The notes beneath the pieces were generated by a model. That model was not told where the DNA came from. It ran no database searches and worked only from the letters and a program-made list of their open reading frames with translations. This document shows, piece by piece, positions 17,098-24,984 of a DNA stretch of 64,000 nucleotides. The DNA is from Kitasatospora viridis (GTDB lineage: Bacteria > Actinomycetota > Actinomycetes > Streptomycetales > Streptomycetaceae), in assembly GCF_007829815.1 (NCBI RefSeq), contig NZ_VIWT01000003.1, positions 558,001 through 622,000 on the forward strand, read 5' to 3'. Numbering within the stretch: the stretch's first letter is position 1; the number at the start of each line of letters is the position of its first letter. Position numbers and translations under genes: made by a program.

Positions 17098-17784
17098 ATG
17101 CGAGAACTGCTGCGCGACCGGCGGGCCCGCTGGTTCCTCACCGGCCAGGCGGTCTCCTCGTTCGGCGACTCCGCGCTCTGGCTGGCGCTCGGGGTGTGGA
17201 TCAAGCAGCTGACCGGCAGCAATTCGGCCGCCGGGCTGGCGTTCTTCGTGCTCGCACTCGGCAACCTGACGGCCCCGCTGGCCGGGCTGCCGGTCGACCG
17301 GGTGCGCCGCCGCCCGCTGCTGATCGCGGTCAACCTGGCGGCCGCCCTGCTGCGGCGGCTCGGCGAGATCCGCCTGGTGGCGGTCGCGCTGGGCGCGGCG
17401 GCCGCGGGGTTCCTGCTCCAGACGGTGCCGGCCGTGCCCGCGGTGCTGGCCGGGGCGGCGCTGCTCGGCACCGGGTTCCCGCTGTTCAGCACCGGCCTGC
17501 TGACGCTCTTCCAGCGCGGCACCCCGCCCGCCCTGCTCGGCCGCACCAGCGCCGCCCTGGGGCTGCTGCTCTCGGCCCCGCAGGCGCTGTCGGTGGCCGC
17601 CGGGTCCGCGCTGGCCACCGTGCTGGACTACCGCGTGCTGCTCCTGCTGGTCGCGGGCGTGCTGCTGCTGGCCGCCGTTCCGTTGCGGCGCACGGCACTT
17701 GACGCATCCTCCGACGACCGGCAGTCGAGTCCCGCCGAGCCGGTCGGACCGGTCGAGCCGGTCGAGCCGGTCGAGGCCGGCTGA
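17098..17784 (+). CDS. Major facilitator protein with internal deletion (probably degenerate)
   Basis: 228 aa, about half the usual ~410. Residues 1-80 are a normal MFS start (F-G-D-S-A-L-W-L-A-L, then the loop D-R-V-R-R-R-P-L-L). At about residue 84 the sequence jumps from A-A-A-L-L-R-R to L-G-E-I-R-L-V-A, which matches the C-terminal half of such transporters, with four or so helices and a C-terminal tail of repeated P-V-E units. The middle helices 3-8 are missing in frame. Translation signals are intact. Either a decayed gene or a reduced membrane protein; transport by itself is unlikely. Converges on the SDR gene with 7 bp between the stops. Confidence 0.65.
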   Translation: MRELLRDRRARWFLTGQAVSSFGDSALWLALGVWIKQLTGSNSAAGLAFFVLALGNLTAPLAGLPVDRVRRRPLLIAVNLAAALLRRLGEIRLVAVALGAAAAGFLLQTVPAVPAVLAGAALLGTGFPLFSTGLLTLFQRGTPPALLGRTSAALGLLLSAPQALSVAAGSALATVLDYRVLLLLVAGVLLLAAVPLRRTALDASSDDRQSSPAEPVGPVEPVEPVEAG

Positions 17785-17794
17785 CGCTGCGTCA
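17782..17794. repeat. Palindrome TGACGCTGCGTCA joining two convergent stop codons
   Basis: The TGA of the MFS gene and the TCA (TGA on the minus strand) of the SDR gene are the two ends of this 13-bp palindrome. Same family as 12836. Confidence 0.65.
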
Positions 17795-18568
17795 CCACGG
17801 CACCGGGCCGTCCTCGTCGAAGAAGCCGCCGCTCGGGCCCTCGGCCCCGGGCGGCAGGGTGGCGAACTTCACCGCGACGGCGGCGCCTTCGGCGGCGGTG
17901 CGGGTGATGTCGTCGGCGAACGACAGCCCCTGCACGAAGTCGGTGGCGCAGGCGCCCGGTGCCACCGCGTTGACCAGGATCCCGTGCGGGCGCAGCTCCT
18001 TGGCGTACTGCACGGTCAGCGCGTTCAGCGCCGACTTGGAGGGCGCGTAGGCGCCGAACAGCGGCCAGCGCGGCCCGGTCCCCAGCAGCTCGGTGTGCCG
18101 GCCCAGCGAGGCGACCCCGCTGGTCACGTTGACGATCCGGCCGGCCGGGGAGCGCCGCAGCAGCGGGAGCAGCGCGTTGGTGACGGAGAGCACGGCGAAG
18201 ACGTTGGTCTCGAAGACCTCCCGGAGCACGGCGGTGTCGATCGTGCTGGGGTTCTGCTCGACCAGCGGGCCGGAGACGCCCGCGTTGTTGACCAGCACGT
18301 CGAGCCGGCCGTAGCTGGCCTCGATCCACTCGGCCGCCGCGGCGATGTCGGCGGGGTCGGTGACGTCGAGCCGGACGTGCTGGATCCGCGCGTCGCCCGC
18401 CGGCTCGCCCGGCGGCTTGCGCGAGCCCGCGAGCACGGTGCAGCCCAGGGCGGCGAGTTGGGCGGCTATCTCGCGGCCGATGCCGCGGTTGGCGCCGGTC
18501 ACCAGGGCGACGCTGTCCGTCAGGTGTCGCGTGGTCGGGTGTTGCGTGGTGATGTCTGGAGTGGGCAT
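17792..18568 (-). CDS. Short-chain dehydrogenase/reductase
   Basis: 258 aa from ATG 18568. Classical SDR: TGANRGIG cofactor loop near residues 25-32, L-D-V-T-D, N-N-A-G-V-S-G at ~92, the catalytic Ser in V-N-V-T-S-G, and Y-A-P-S-K with catalytic Tyr and Lys. The arginine after the glycine motif suggests NADPH. The C-terminus F-F-D-E-D-G-P-V-P-W is typical of the carbonyl-reductase-like group. Divergent from a LysR regulator across a 95-bp promoter region, the usual arrangement for a regulator and its target. Substrate unknown. Confidence 0.85.
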   Translation of the reverse strand: MPTPDITTQHPTTRHLTDSVALVTGANRGIGREIAAQLAALGCTVLAGSRKPPGEPAGDARIQHVRLDVTDPADIAAAAEWIEASYGRLDVLVNNAGVSGPLVEQNPSTIDTAVLREVFETNVFAVLSVTNALLPLLRRSPAGRIVNVTSGVASLGRHTELLGTGPRWPLFGAYAPSKSALNALTVQYAKELRPHGILVNAVAPGACATDFVQGLSFADDITRTAAEGAAVAVKFATLPPGAEGPSGGFFDEDGPVPW

Positions 18569-18612
18569 GCGTCGAGTGGACCATCGCCCGCACCCCGGGG
18601 GCCAGACCGGTC

Positions 18613-18632
18613 CGGGTATCGCTCCATACCCG
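18613..18632. promoter_or_regulatory. LysR-type operator candidate
   Basis: Perfect 7-bp inverted repeat CGGGTAT-N6-ATACCCG between the divergent SDR and LysR starts. It carries the T...A dyad expected for a LysR recognition box and sits about 31 bp before the LysR start. Confidence 0.7.
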
Positions 18633-18663
18633 TCAAACATCCCGCTCGTGCGAGGATCATCGG

Positions 18664-19602
18664 ATGAACCGTGTGGAGACCCGTGAGCTGGCCTATTTCC
18701 TCGCCGTGGCGCAGGAGTCGCACATCGGCCGGGCCGCCGAGCGGTTGGGGATCGCGCAGCCGCCGCTGTCCCGGGCGGTCCGGGCCCTGGAGCGCCGGCT
18801 GGGCGTGGAGCTGCTGGTGCGGCACGCGGGCGGGGTGCGGCTGACCCCGGCCGGCGAGGTGCTGGCCCGCGAGGCGGCCGAGGTGCTGGCCGCGGCCGAC
18901 GCGGCGGTGCGGCGCACCCGGCGGGCGGCCGAACAGCGGGCCCGGCTGCTGGTCGCGCTCAAGCCGGGCGGCGACGGTGAGCTGCTGCCGGAGATCCTGG
19001 CGCACTACCAGGCCGGCGGGGCGGCGGTGCCGGTGGAGCTGGTGTTCTGCGACGGGGCCGAGCGGGTGGCCCGGCTGCGGGACGGCACGGTGGACGCGGC
19101 GCTGCTGCACCACCCCTACGACGACCTCACCGACCTCGACGTCGAACCGCTGCTGGTGGAGGCGTCGATGGCGCTGCTGCCCGCCGGGCACCGGCTGGCG
19201 GACCGTCAGCGGCTGCTGCTGGCCGACCTGGCCGAGGAGCCGCTGGCCCGCTGGCGCGGCCTGCCGGAGTACGGCGGCACCGGGCCCGAGGTGCACGGCA
19301 TCACCCAGCTGACCCAACTGGTGGCGCTGGGACAGGCGGTGGGGGTGGTGCCGGAGTCGGTGCGGCAGCACGTGCCGGGCGGCGTGGTCTGCGTGCCGGT
19401 CGACGACGCGCGGCCGATCACCCTGCTGCTCGCCTGGCCGCAGCGGAGCACCTCGCCGACGCTCGCCGCCTTCGCCGCGGCGGCGGCCACGGTCGCGGCA
19501 AGTCGCTTGCCCGGTTCGGCCACGGACGTTAGTGTCCCTTCCATGACTGCCGGGTCGGCCGCAACGGGCCACGCACGAAACGGTTCCCCGGCCTCGGCAT
19601 GA
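18664..19602 (+). CDS. LysR family transcriptional regulator
   Basis: 312 aa. N-terminal winged helix-turn-helix: R-E-L-A-Y-F-L-A-V-A-Q-E-S-H-I-G-R-A-A-E at ~7-26, then L-S-R-A-V-R-A-L-E and L-T-P-A-G. Effector domain ~90-300. The last ~45 residues are unusual, low in conserved character (T-A-G-S-A-A-T-G-H-A), and may be a run-through extension. Divergent from an SDR gene and next to a strong symmetric operator at 18613, so it probably controls that gene and itself. Confidence 0.88.
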   Translation: MNRVETRELAYFLAVAQESHIGRAAERLGIAQPPLSRAVRALERRLGVELLVRHAGGVRLTPAGEVLAREAAEVLAAADAAVRRTRRAAEQRARLLVALKPGGDGELLPEILAHYQAGGAAVPVELVFCDGAERVARLRDGTVDAALLHHPYDDLTDLDVEPLLVEASMALLPAGHRLADRQRLLLADLAEEPLARWRGLPEYGGTGPEVHGITQLTQLVALGQAVGVVPESVRQHVPGGVVCVPVDDARPITLLLAWPQRSTSPTLAAFAAAAATVAASRLPGSATDVSVPSMTAGSAATGHARNGSPASA

Positions 19603-19687
19603 GTCCGGGGCGGGCCAGGAGCCCGCCGCCGTCCCTCTTCGACACCGCGAAGCACGCTCGCCACCCCGAAGAGAGGAAGTTCTCAGC

Positions 19688-20101
19688 ATGTCCGACAGCA
19701 TGTCCGAAAAGCCCGCCACCGCCGTCCAGTTGAACCACACGGCGGTCTACGCCTCCGACCGCAGGACCTCGGCCGAGTTCCTCGCCGGGATCCTCGGCCT
19801 CGAAGTCGGGGCCCCGTTCGGCCCGTTCCTGCCGGTGGACCTCGGCAACGGCGTCACCCTCGACTACTTCGAGCTGCGCGACCAGCCGGTGCAGAGCAAC
19901 CACTACGCCTTCCTGGTCCCCGACGAGGAGTTCGACACCATGATCGCCCGGCTGGAGGCGGCCGGGGTGACGTACTACGCCGACCCGCAGCACACCCAGC
20001 CGGGCCGGACCAACGACATGTTCGGCGGTCGGGGCGCCTACTTCGACGACCCCGACCGGCACAACATGGAGATCATGACCCGCCCCTACGCGCGCCCCTG
20101 A
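19688..20101 (+). CDS. VOC family protein (glyoxalase/dioxygenase fold)
   Basis: 137 aa, ATG preceded by GAGAGGAAG. One VOC unit pair: L-N-H-T-A-V-Y-A near residue 16 with a metal-type His, F-L-A-G-I-L-G-L, H-Y-A-F-L-V-P-D at ~76 and the closing D-P-D-R-H-N-M-E-I-M-T with the terminal Glu ligand. Could be a metalloenzyme or a small-molecule binder; the ligand set H...H...E is present. Cytosolic. Function cannot be specified. Confidence 0.8.
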   Translation: MSDSMSEKPATAVQLNHTAVYASDRRTSAEFLAGILGLEVGAPFGPFLPVDLGNGVTLDYFELRDQPVQSNHYAFLVPDEEFDTMIARLEAAGVTYYADPQHTQPGRTNDMFGGRGAYFDDPDRHNMEIMTRPYARP

Positions 20102-20110
20102 CGCCGCCGA

Positions 20111-20135
20111 GGTCTCCGACTACCGTGCGGAGACC
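20111..20135. terminator. Weak hairpin between convergent genes
   Basis: GGTCTCCG (20111-20118) pairs with CGGAGACC (20128-20135), loop 9 nt. Overlaps the last codons of the minus-strand dehydrogenase. Confidence 0.45.
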
Positions 20136-21181
20136 GTCGGCACGCCCTGCACCCGGCCGGCCAGCAGCGCGGCGATGTGGTCGGCGCACCGCACGGCGGC
20201 CTCGGCCATCGCGCCGGCCGTCATGCCGGCCAGGTGCGGGGTGAGCAGGGTGCGGGGCGCGCCGACCAGCGGGGAGGCGAAGGCCGCGTGCTCGTGGGCG
20301 AAGGTGTCCACGGCCGCTGCGGCGAGCGGATGCCCGGGGTCGCGCAGCGCGTCGGCGAGCGCCTGCTCGTCGACGATGCCGCCGCGCGCGGTGTTCAGCA
20401 GGATCGCGCCGGGCCGCAGCTCGGCGAGTTCGGCGGCGCCGATCAGGCCCCGGGTGTGCCCGGTCAGCGGGAGGTGCACGGAGAGCACGTCGCTGCTGCG
20501 CAACAGGTCCTGCAAGGTGGCGACTTGGGGTACCTCGGCGGGCACGCTCGGGCGGGCCAGGGTCTGCACGGTCATGCCGAGCGCGGTGGCCCGGCGGGCC
20601 AGTTCGGCACCGATCCGGCCGAAACCGAGGATGCCGAGCGTGAGTTCGCCGAGCTCCCGGGCGGGCGCGCCGGGAGCGCCCCAGCGACCGTTCTGACTTC
20701 GGGCGTGATGCTCGGTCAGTTCCCGGGTGAGCGCGAGGAGTTGGGCGAGCGCGAACTCGGCGACGGCGCCCGCGTTGGAGCCCGGCGTGTGGGTGACGGT
20801 GACGCCGTGCCGGGCGGCGGCCGCCAGGTCGACGTGGTCGGTGCCGGAACCGGCCCGGCCGATCACCCGCAGCGGGTTGCGCAGCGTCGGGTCGGTGGCC
20901 GCGGCCAGCAGGGCGGCGCGCAGCGGCACCCCGGCCCGGGACTTGACGGCGTGGAAGCCGTCGGCGGAGCACAGGAAGGCGGTCAGGGCCTGCTCGTCGA
21001 ACGGGTCGAAGTCGGTGAACGCGACCTCGGCGCCCCAGCGTTCCCGCACCGGCGCCGGGTGCTCGACCCGGCGCAGGTTCAGGGTGGGCGCGAGCCCGTG
21101 GCCGAGCACCCGGGCCAGCTCGCGGTCGAGCAGCGGTCCGGGTGCGGCGTCGAGCAGCAGGATGCGGTGCGGGTCCCCCAT
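20120..21181 (-). CDS. D-isomer-specific 2-hydroxyacid dehydrogenase
   Basis: 353 aa. NAD(P)H-dependent reduction of a 2-keto acid. Nucleotide-binding G-F-G-R-I-G around residue 182, substrate-binding G-R-A-G-S-G-T-D-H-V-D near 109, catalytic Arg in N-T-A-R-G-G (~263), and His in T-P-H-L-A-G-M (~316). The catalytic acid region reads V-D-T-F-A-H-E-H rather than the classical D-V-F-E-x-E-P, so the usual Glu is shifted. The group is related to phosphoglycerate and hydroxypyruvate reductases. ATG is the first possible start. Monocistronic; a TetR gene lies 10 bp upstream on the same strand and may be co-transcribed. Confidence 0.82.
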   Translation of the reverse strand: MGDPHRILLLDAAPGPLLDRELARVLGHGLAPTLNLRRVEHPAPVRERWGAEVAFTDFDPFDEQALTAFLCSADGFHAVKSRAGVPLRAALLAAATDPTLRNPLRVIGRAGSGTDHVDLAAAARHGVTVTHTPGSNAGAVAEFALAQLLALTRELTEHHARSQNGRWGAPGAPARELGELTLGILGFGRIGAELARRATALGMTVQTLARPSVPAEVPQVATLQDLLRSSDVLSVHLPLTGHTRGLIGAAELAELRPGAILLNTARGGIVDEQALADALRDPGHPLAAAAVDTFAHEHAAFASPLVGAPRTLLTPHLAGMTAGAMAEAAVRCADHIAALLAGRVQGVPTVSAR

Positions 21182-21191
21182 GCACGGCAGC

Positions 21192-21767
21192 CTATCCGGC
21201 CCGGCTCGGCCAGTTGTCGAGGGCCACGTGCAGGGCCTCCAGCGAGCGGTGCCAGGACTCTTCGACCACCCGGCTGTCAGCGAAGCCCTGGTTGAGCTCC
21301 AGGTGGATGTAGCCGTGGAAGGAGGCGCGCAGCAGGCGCCCGGCGTCGGTCAGGTCGGGCTCGGTCAGGCCGTAGCCGCGCAGCACGCCGCGGGTCAGCT
21401 CGACGCCGCGCCGGAAGCCGGGCGAGTCGGCCACCTCCTCGGGCTCGAACTGGAGCTGGGTGGCGGCGTACCGGCCGGGGTGGGCGAGCGCGAAGTCGCG
21501 GTAGGCGTCGGCGAAGGCGAACAGCGCGTCCTTGCCGGCCCGGCCGGCGACGGCCAGCGCAATCCGTCGGCTCATCTCCTCGGCGGCCAGCAGGGCCACC
21601 CGGACCCGCAGCTCGCGCAGGTTGCGCACGTGCGAGTAGAGGCTGGCGTCCTTCACCCCGAACTGCCGTGCGAGGCCGGAGACGGTCAGCCGGTCGAGGC
21701 CGTTCTCGTCCGCCAGTTGGGCCGCCGCCTCGGTGAGCCGGGCGGCGGTGAGCCCTGCGCGCGCCAT
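21192..21767 (-). CDS. TetR family transcriptional regulator (WHG-type C-terminal domain)
   Basis: 191 aa from ATG 21767 with GGAGGACA upstream. Helix-turn-helix spans ~5-50 (L-T-V-S-G-L-A-R-Q-F-G-V-K-D-A-S-L-Y-S-H). The C-terminal domain has F-H-G-Y-I-H-L-E, the WHG-like signature. Stop is 10 bp before the 2-hydroxyacid dehydrogenase start, so both are likely one transcript. A dyad at 21799-21814 just upstream is a candidate autoregulatory site. Confidence 0.85.
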   Translation of the reverse strand: MARAGLTAARLTEAAAQLADENGLDRLTVSGLARQFGVKDASLYSHVRNLRELRVRVALLAAEEMSRRIALAVAGRAGKDALFAFADAYRDFALAHPGRYAATQLQFEPEEVADSPGFRRGVELTRGVLRGYGLTEPDLTDAGRLLRASFHGYIHLELNQGFADSRVVEESWHRSLEALHVALDNWPSRAG

Positions 21768-21788
21768 GCGGTGTCCTCCGGAGGGATT

Positions 21789-21814
21789 CCTAGGGTGTCT
21801 AGGCACGAACCTAG
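21789..21814. promoter_or_regulatory. Candidate TetR operator
   Basis: CTAGG-N6-CCTAG (21799-21814) with an additional CCTAGG at 21789-21794, 20-50 bp before the TetR start. Rare CTAG tetranucleotides clustered three times make this stand out. Confidence 0.55.
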
Positions 21815-21887
21815 CATGGTGCTCCCCCATGCCGGGGGCGGCCATCTGCGCGACCACCCCCGGCACGGATGCCGGCCCCGGCCCGGC

Positions 21888-23846
21888 TCAGGCCGTCGCG
21901 GCCCGCGGCTCCGGCGGCCGGCCCGGGCCTGCGACGGTGCGGTCACGCTGCAGGTCGAGCAGTTCCCGGAACAGGCCGGTCGGCTGCTCGGCCAGCTCCT
22001 GCCAGGTGCCGCTCTGCACGATCCGCCCCTGGTCGAGCACGATCACCCGGTCGGCGAGCGCCGCGTTGGCGATGTTGTGGGTGACCAACAGGGTGATCCG
22101 GCCGGGCGCGAAGGCGCGCAGGGCGTGCAGCAACCGGTGCTCGGCCCGCGGGTCGAGGTCGGAGGTCGGCTCGTCGAGGATCAGCAGCCCGGGGTTGCGG
22201 GCCGACCGGTACAGGGCCCGGGCCACCGCCGCGCGCTGCCAGCCGCCGCCGGAGAGTTCGGCACCGCCCAACCAGCCCTGGGCGAGCAGGGTCTGCCACC
22301 CCGAGCGCAACCGGGCGACGATCTCGTCGAAGCCGGTGGGCGAGGCGGCCCGCTCCACCTCCGCCATCAACTCCCGGGTGAGCTGGCCCAGGTGGACGTT
22401 CTCAGCCGCACTCAGCGGCCACCTGGCGAATTCCTGCGGCACCCGGGCCACCCTGGTCCACAGCCCCTCGGCGTCCAACTCGCCCACCGGCACGCCGTCC
22501 CAGCAGATCCGGCCGGACTGCGGCAGGTAGAGCCCGGCCAGGTACTTGAGCAGCGTGGACTTGCCGCTGCCGTTCTGCCCGATCAGCGCCACCACTTCAC
22601 CTTGACGGAGCGTCAGGCTGACGCCCCGCAGGGCGGGTTCCTGCTGGTCGCCCGGGTAGCAGTGGGCCAGCTCGCGGACCTCCACCAACTCCGGTGCGCC
22701 CGGCACCAGCCGGCCGCGGCGGATCCGGTGCCCGCCCGCCTCGTCCAGGAAGCGGAAGTAGTCGTCCAGGTAGAGCCCCATCCGGTAGAGCCGGGCGCCG
22801 TTGCCCACCATGCCCTGCACGCCGGCCGTGGCGGTGCGCAGCGCGAAGGTCGCCGAGCCCGCGGCGGCCAGGCTGATCCGCCCGCCCGCGACCAGGTAGA
22901 GCAGCAGGCCCCAGATCAGCGCGCTGCCGGCGCCGGTGCCCAGCGCGGCGAGCAGCGAGACCCGGGCGGCCTGCCGCGCGGCCCGGTCGGTGGCCTGCGC
23001 GATCCGCGCCTCCACCTGCCGGTACTTGCCCAGCATGAACGGCAGCAGCTGGTCCGAACGGACTTGGTCGGCCCGGCTCTTGTCGATCAGGAACCAGCGG
23101 TAGATGCGCAGCGCGACCCGTTCCTCGTTGGTGGTGACGGCGGCCAGGTAGTGGATCCGTGCGGTGCGCACGGCGCCGATTCCGGCCGGCACCGAGCCGA
23201 GCAGCAGGAACGGCACCAGCCAGGGGTGCAGGGTGCCCAGCACGCCCGCCGCGGCGGCCAGCGAGACCGTGGCGGCCGTCACGTCCTGGGCGGCGGCGAG
23301 GAGTTCGGGCGTGGTGCTGGCGCCCCGGTCGGCGGACTCCCACTGCTCGGCGTAGGCGGGTTCGTCGTAGGCGGCCAGCTCGGCGGAGCAGCCGGCGGCG
23401 ATCAGCGCCAGGTCGGCCTCCCGGTTGATCCGCGGGGCGATCCTGGCGGACAGCCCGGTGGCGGCGATCGCCAGCCCGGCACGCAGTGCGGTGGCACCCG
23501 CGACCAGGGCGAGCGAGGGCGCGGCGCGACGCAGGTGGGTGCCGAGCTGGCCGGGCAGGAAGAGCGCGTGCAGGGTGCCGGTGGCGGCGTAGAGCGCGAG
23601 CGCGCCGAAGACGCCGGCGAGCAGCTGGCAGAGCAGCAGCAGGGCGGTGCCACGGCTGTCCGCCCGCCAGGACAACTCCAGGGTGCGGTAGAGGAGTTGG
23701 GGCAGGCGACGGAGCATCGTCACAGTGCGGACGGGGGCGGCGAGCCGGTCCTGCTCCTCGCGCGAGCGGCGGGTGCGGATGTGCTCGCCCGCAGGGGGCG
23801 GAGCGGGTTGGTCGGGGTCGGTCGTCACGGTGCTGGGTTCTGACAC
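21888..23846 (-). CDS. ABC exporter (fused membrane and ATPase domains)
   Basis: 652 aa from GTG 23846 (GGGAG 4 nt upstream). Residues ~60-345 form six hydrophobic segments; the ATPase follows: Walker A G-Q-N-G-S-G-K-S-T near 422, Q-loop V-P-Q-E-F, signature L-S-G-G-G-W-Q-R near 530 (Gly replaces the usual Gln), Walker B L-L-I-L-D-E-P-T-S-D-L-D near 552 and the H-loop T-H-N near 588. A half-transporter that should work as a homodimer. The Walker region carries one copy of the TGACGNNNCGTCA palindrome at 22603-22615, coding L-T-L-R-Q. Substrate unknown; regulated perhaps from the 340-bp region shared with ArsR. Confidence 0.87.
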   Translation of the reverse strand: MSEPSTVTTDPDQPAPPPAGEHIRTRRSREEQDRLAAPVRTVTMLRRLPQLLYRTLELSWRADSRGTALLLLCQLLAGVFGALALYAATGTLHALFLPGQLGTHLRRAAPSLALVAGATALRAGLAIAATGLSARIAPRINREADLALIAAGCSAELAAYDEPAYAEQWESADRGASTTPELLAAAQDVTAATVSLAAAAGVLGTLHPWLVPFLLLGSVPAGIGAVRTARIHYLAAVTTNEERVALRIYRWFLIDKSRADQVRSDQLLPFMLGKYRQVEARIAQATDRAARQAARVSLLAALGTGAGSALIWGLLLYLVAGGRISLAAAGSATFALRTATAGVQGMVGNGARLYRMGLYLDDYFRFLDEAGGHRIRRGRLVPGAPELVEVRELAHCYPGDQQEPALRGVSLTLRQGEVVALIGQNGSGKSTLLKYLAGLYLPQSGRICWDGVPVGELDAEGLWTRVARVPQEFARWPLSAAENVHLGQLTRELMAEVERAASPTGFDEIVARLRSGWQTLLAQGWLGGAELSGGGWQRAAVARALYRSARNPGLLILDEPTSDLDPRAEHRLLHALRAFAPGRITLLVTHNIANAALADRVIVLDQGRIVQSGTWQELAEQPTGLFRELLDLQRDRTVAGPGRPPEPRAATA

Positions 23847-24134
23847 TGTGCTCCCTAGGTCGGCTCCGGGCAGCCCGGGTCGCCGGGCGGGCGGCCGCAG
23901 TTGAGCGCGGCGGACCGGCCGGGGGCGGCGGGCTACCTGGGTGGTCGACCGGCGTCTGCCGGTGCGGTCCCCGATCCTGGCAGCGCGTCGCCGGGCCGTT
24001 CGGCGTGTCCCGACGGGTCTCACTCGATCCGGGCGGATCCGTGTCCCGGTCGGCGCGTTGCTGGCGCGCGATCTTCGAATCGCCTTTCGAACACCCGGGA
24101 CTTCCGACGGCTCCCGACGGCTCCTGACAGCCCC
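23847..24134. other. Divergent promoter region between ABC exporter and ArsR genes
   Basis: No credible gene. Contains CCTAGG next to the ABC start and two tandem CCGACGGCTC copies at about 24104-24123, which run into the ArsR operator cluster. Confidence 0.5.
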
Positions 24135-24180
24135 GACGCGTCGGAGATGTTTGACGCGTCGGAAATCTCCGACGTATGGT
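24135..24180 (+). promoter_or_regulatory. ArsR operator repeats with leaderless promoter
   Basis: GACGCGTCGGA is repeated at 24135 and 24153, and ATCTCCGACG at 24165-24174 is the inverse of CGTCGGAGAT at 24139-24148. TATGGT (24175-24180) is a -10 ending 6 nt before the ATG. Repressor bound here would block the promoter. Confidence 0.65.
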
Positions 24181-24186
24181 CGTGGC

Positions 24187-24501
24187 ATGCCGACCGACGT
24201 GTTCGGCGTACTGGCCAACCCGGTGCGCCGCAAGCTGCTCGACTGCCTGCGCGACGGACCGCGCTCCACCGGCGACCTCGCCGGGCTATTCGAGCTGGGC
24301 AGACCGGCCGTCTCCGAGCACCTGGCCGTCCTGCGGGCCGCCGGGCTGGTCCGCGAGGAGCCGCGCGGCCGGCACCGCTTCTACCACCTGGAACCGGGTC
24401 CACTGGCCGAGGTCGAGGCCTGGCTGCGCCCGTTCGAGCAGTACTGGTCGCAGCGCCTGGACGCCCTGGCCGCCGTACTGGACGAGGAGAACCCCGAATG
24501 A
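24187..24501 (+). CDS. ArsR-family winged-helix repressor
   Basis: 104 aa. Compact ArsR/SmtB fold: V-F-G-V-L-A-N-P-V-R-R-K-L-L, then R-S-T-G-D-L-A, the recognition helix R-P-A-V-S-E-H-L-A-V-L, and the wing E-E-P-R-G-R-H-R-F-Y-H-L. No metal-binding cysteine motif, so it is not a metal sensor; it belongs to the group paired with AHSA1-type SRPBCC proteins. The next gene overlaps by ATGA, typical of that pairing. Confidence 0.9.
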   Translation: MPTDVFGVLANPVRRKLLDCLRDGPRSTGDLAGLFELGRPAVSEHLAVLRAAGLVREEPRGRHRFYHLEPGPLAEVEAWLRPFEQYWSQRLDALAAVLDEENPE

Positions 24502-24953
24502 CCGCCGAACCCGCAGAGACCCCGGGAACCCCGGGAACCCCGGGAACCCCGGGAACCCCCGAGATCCGCCTGGACCGCCTGCTGCCCCACCCGCCGGCCG
24601 CCGTCTGGGCCGCGCTCACCCGGCCCGAGCTGCTGGCCCGCTGGTGGGCCGCCGGCGACATCGCGCCAGTGGTCGGCCACCGCTTCACGCTCGACATGGG
24701 CGCGTTCGGGCAGCAGCCCTGCGAGGTCACCGCCGTCGAGCCGGAGCGGCTGCTCGCCTACCGGTTCGCCGAGGGCACCCTGGACACCACCATCACCTGG
24801 CGGCTGGAGCCCACGGCGGACGGCACCCGGCTGCGCCTGGAGCACGCCGGCTTCGACCTCGACTCCCCCATGGGCCGCCAGGCCTACCAGGGCATGGGGC
24901 ACGGCTGGCCGCACGTGCTGGACCGGCTCGCGGCGGAGCTGACCACCGCCTGA
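24498..24953 (+). CDS. SRPBCC (AHSA1-like) protein
   Basis: 151 aa, start overlapping the ArsR stop (ATGA). START/Bet v1-like helix-grip fold: P-A-A-V-W-A-A-L-T, L-A-R-W-W-A-A-G, and the C-terminal helix M-G-H-G-W-P-H-V-L-D-R-L. The N-terminus has a (P-G-T)4 insert encoded by a perfect 9-bp repeat. AHSA1-like proteins bind hydrophobic ligands; the role is unknown. Co-translated with its regulator. The stop codon is the first half of a TGACGGTCCGTCA palindrome. Confidence 0.82.
   Translation: MTAEPAETPGTPGTPGTPGTPEIRLDRLLPHPPAAVWAALTRPELLARWWAAGDIAPVVGHRFTLDMGAFGQQPCEVTAVEPERLLAYRFAEGTLDTTITWRLEPTADGTRLRLEHAGFDLDSPMGRQAYQGMGHGWPHVLDRLAAELTTA
24520..24555 (+). repeat. 9-bp tandem repeat (four perfect units) within the SRPBCC gene
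   Basis: CCCCGGGAA repeated four times, coding Pro-Gly-Thr units. In-frame copy number could change by slippage without a frameshift. Confidence 0.85.
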
Positions 24954-24963
24954 CGGTCCGTCA
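24951..24963. repeat. Palindrome TGACGGTCCGTCA at the SRPBCC stop codon
   Basis: Begins with the TGA stop. Could act as a small terminator or a protein-binding site; same family as 12836. Confidence 0.55.
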
Positions 24964-24984
24964 ACTGCCCTTTGAGCAGGCTGA

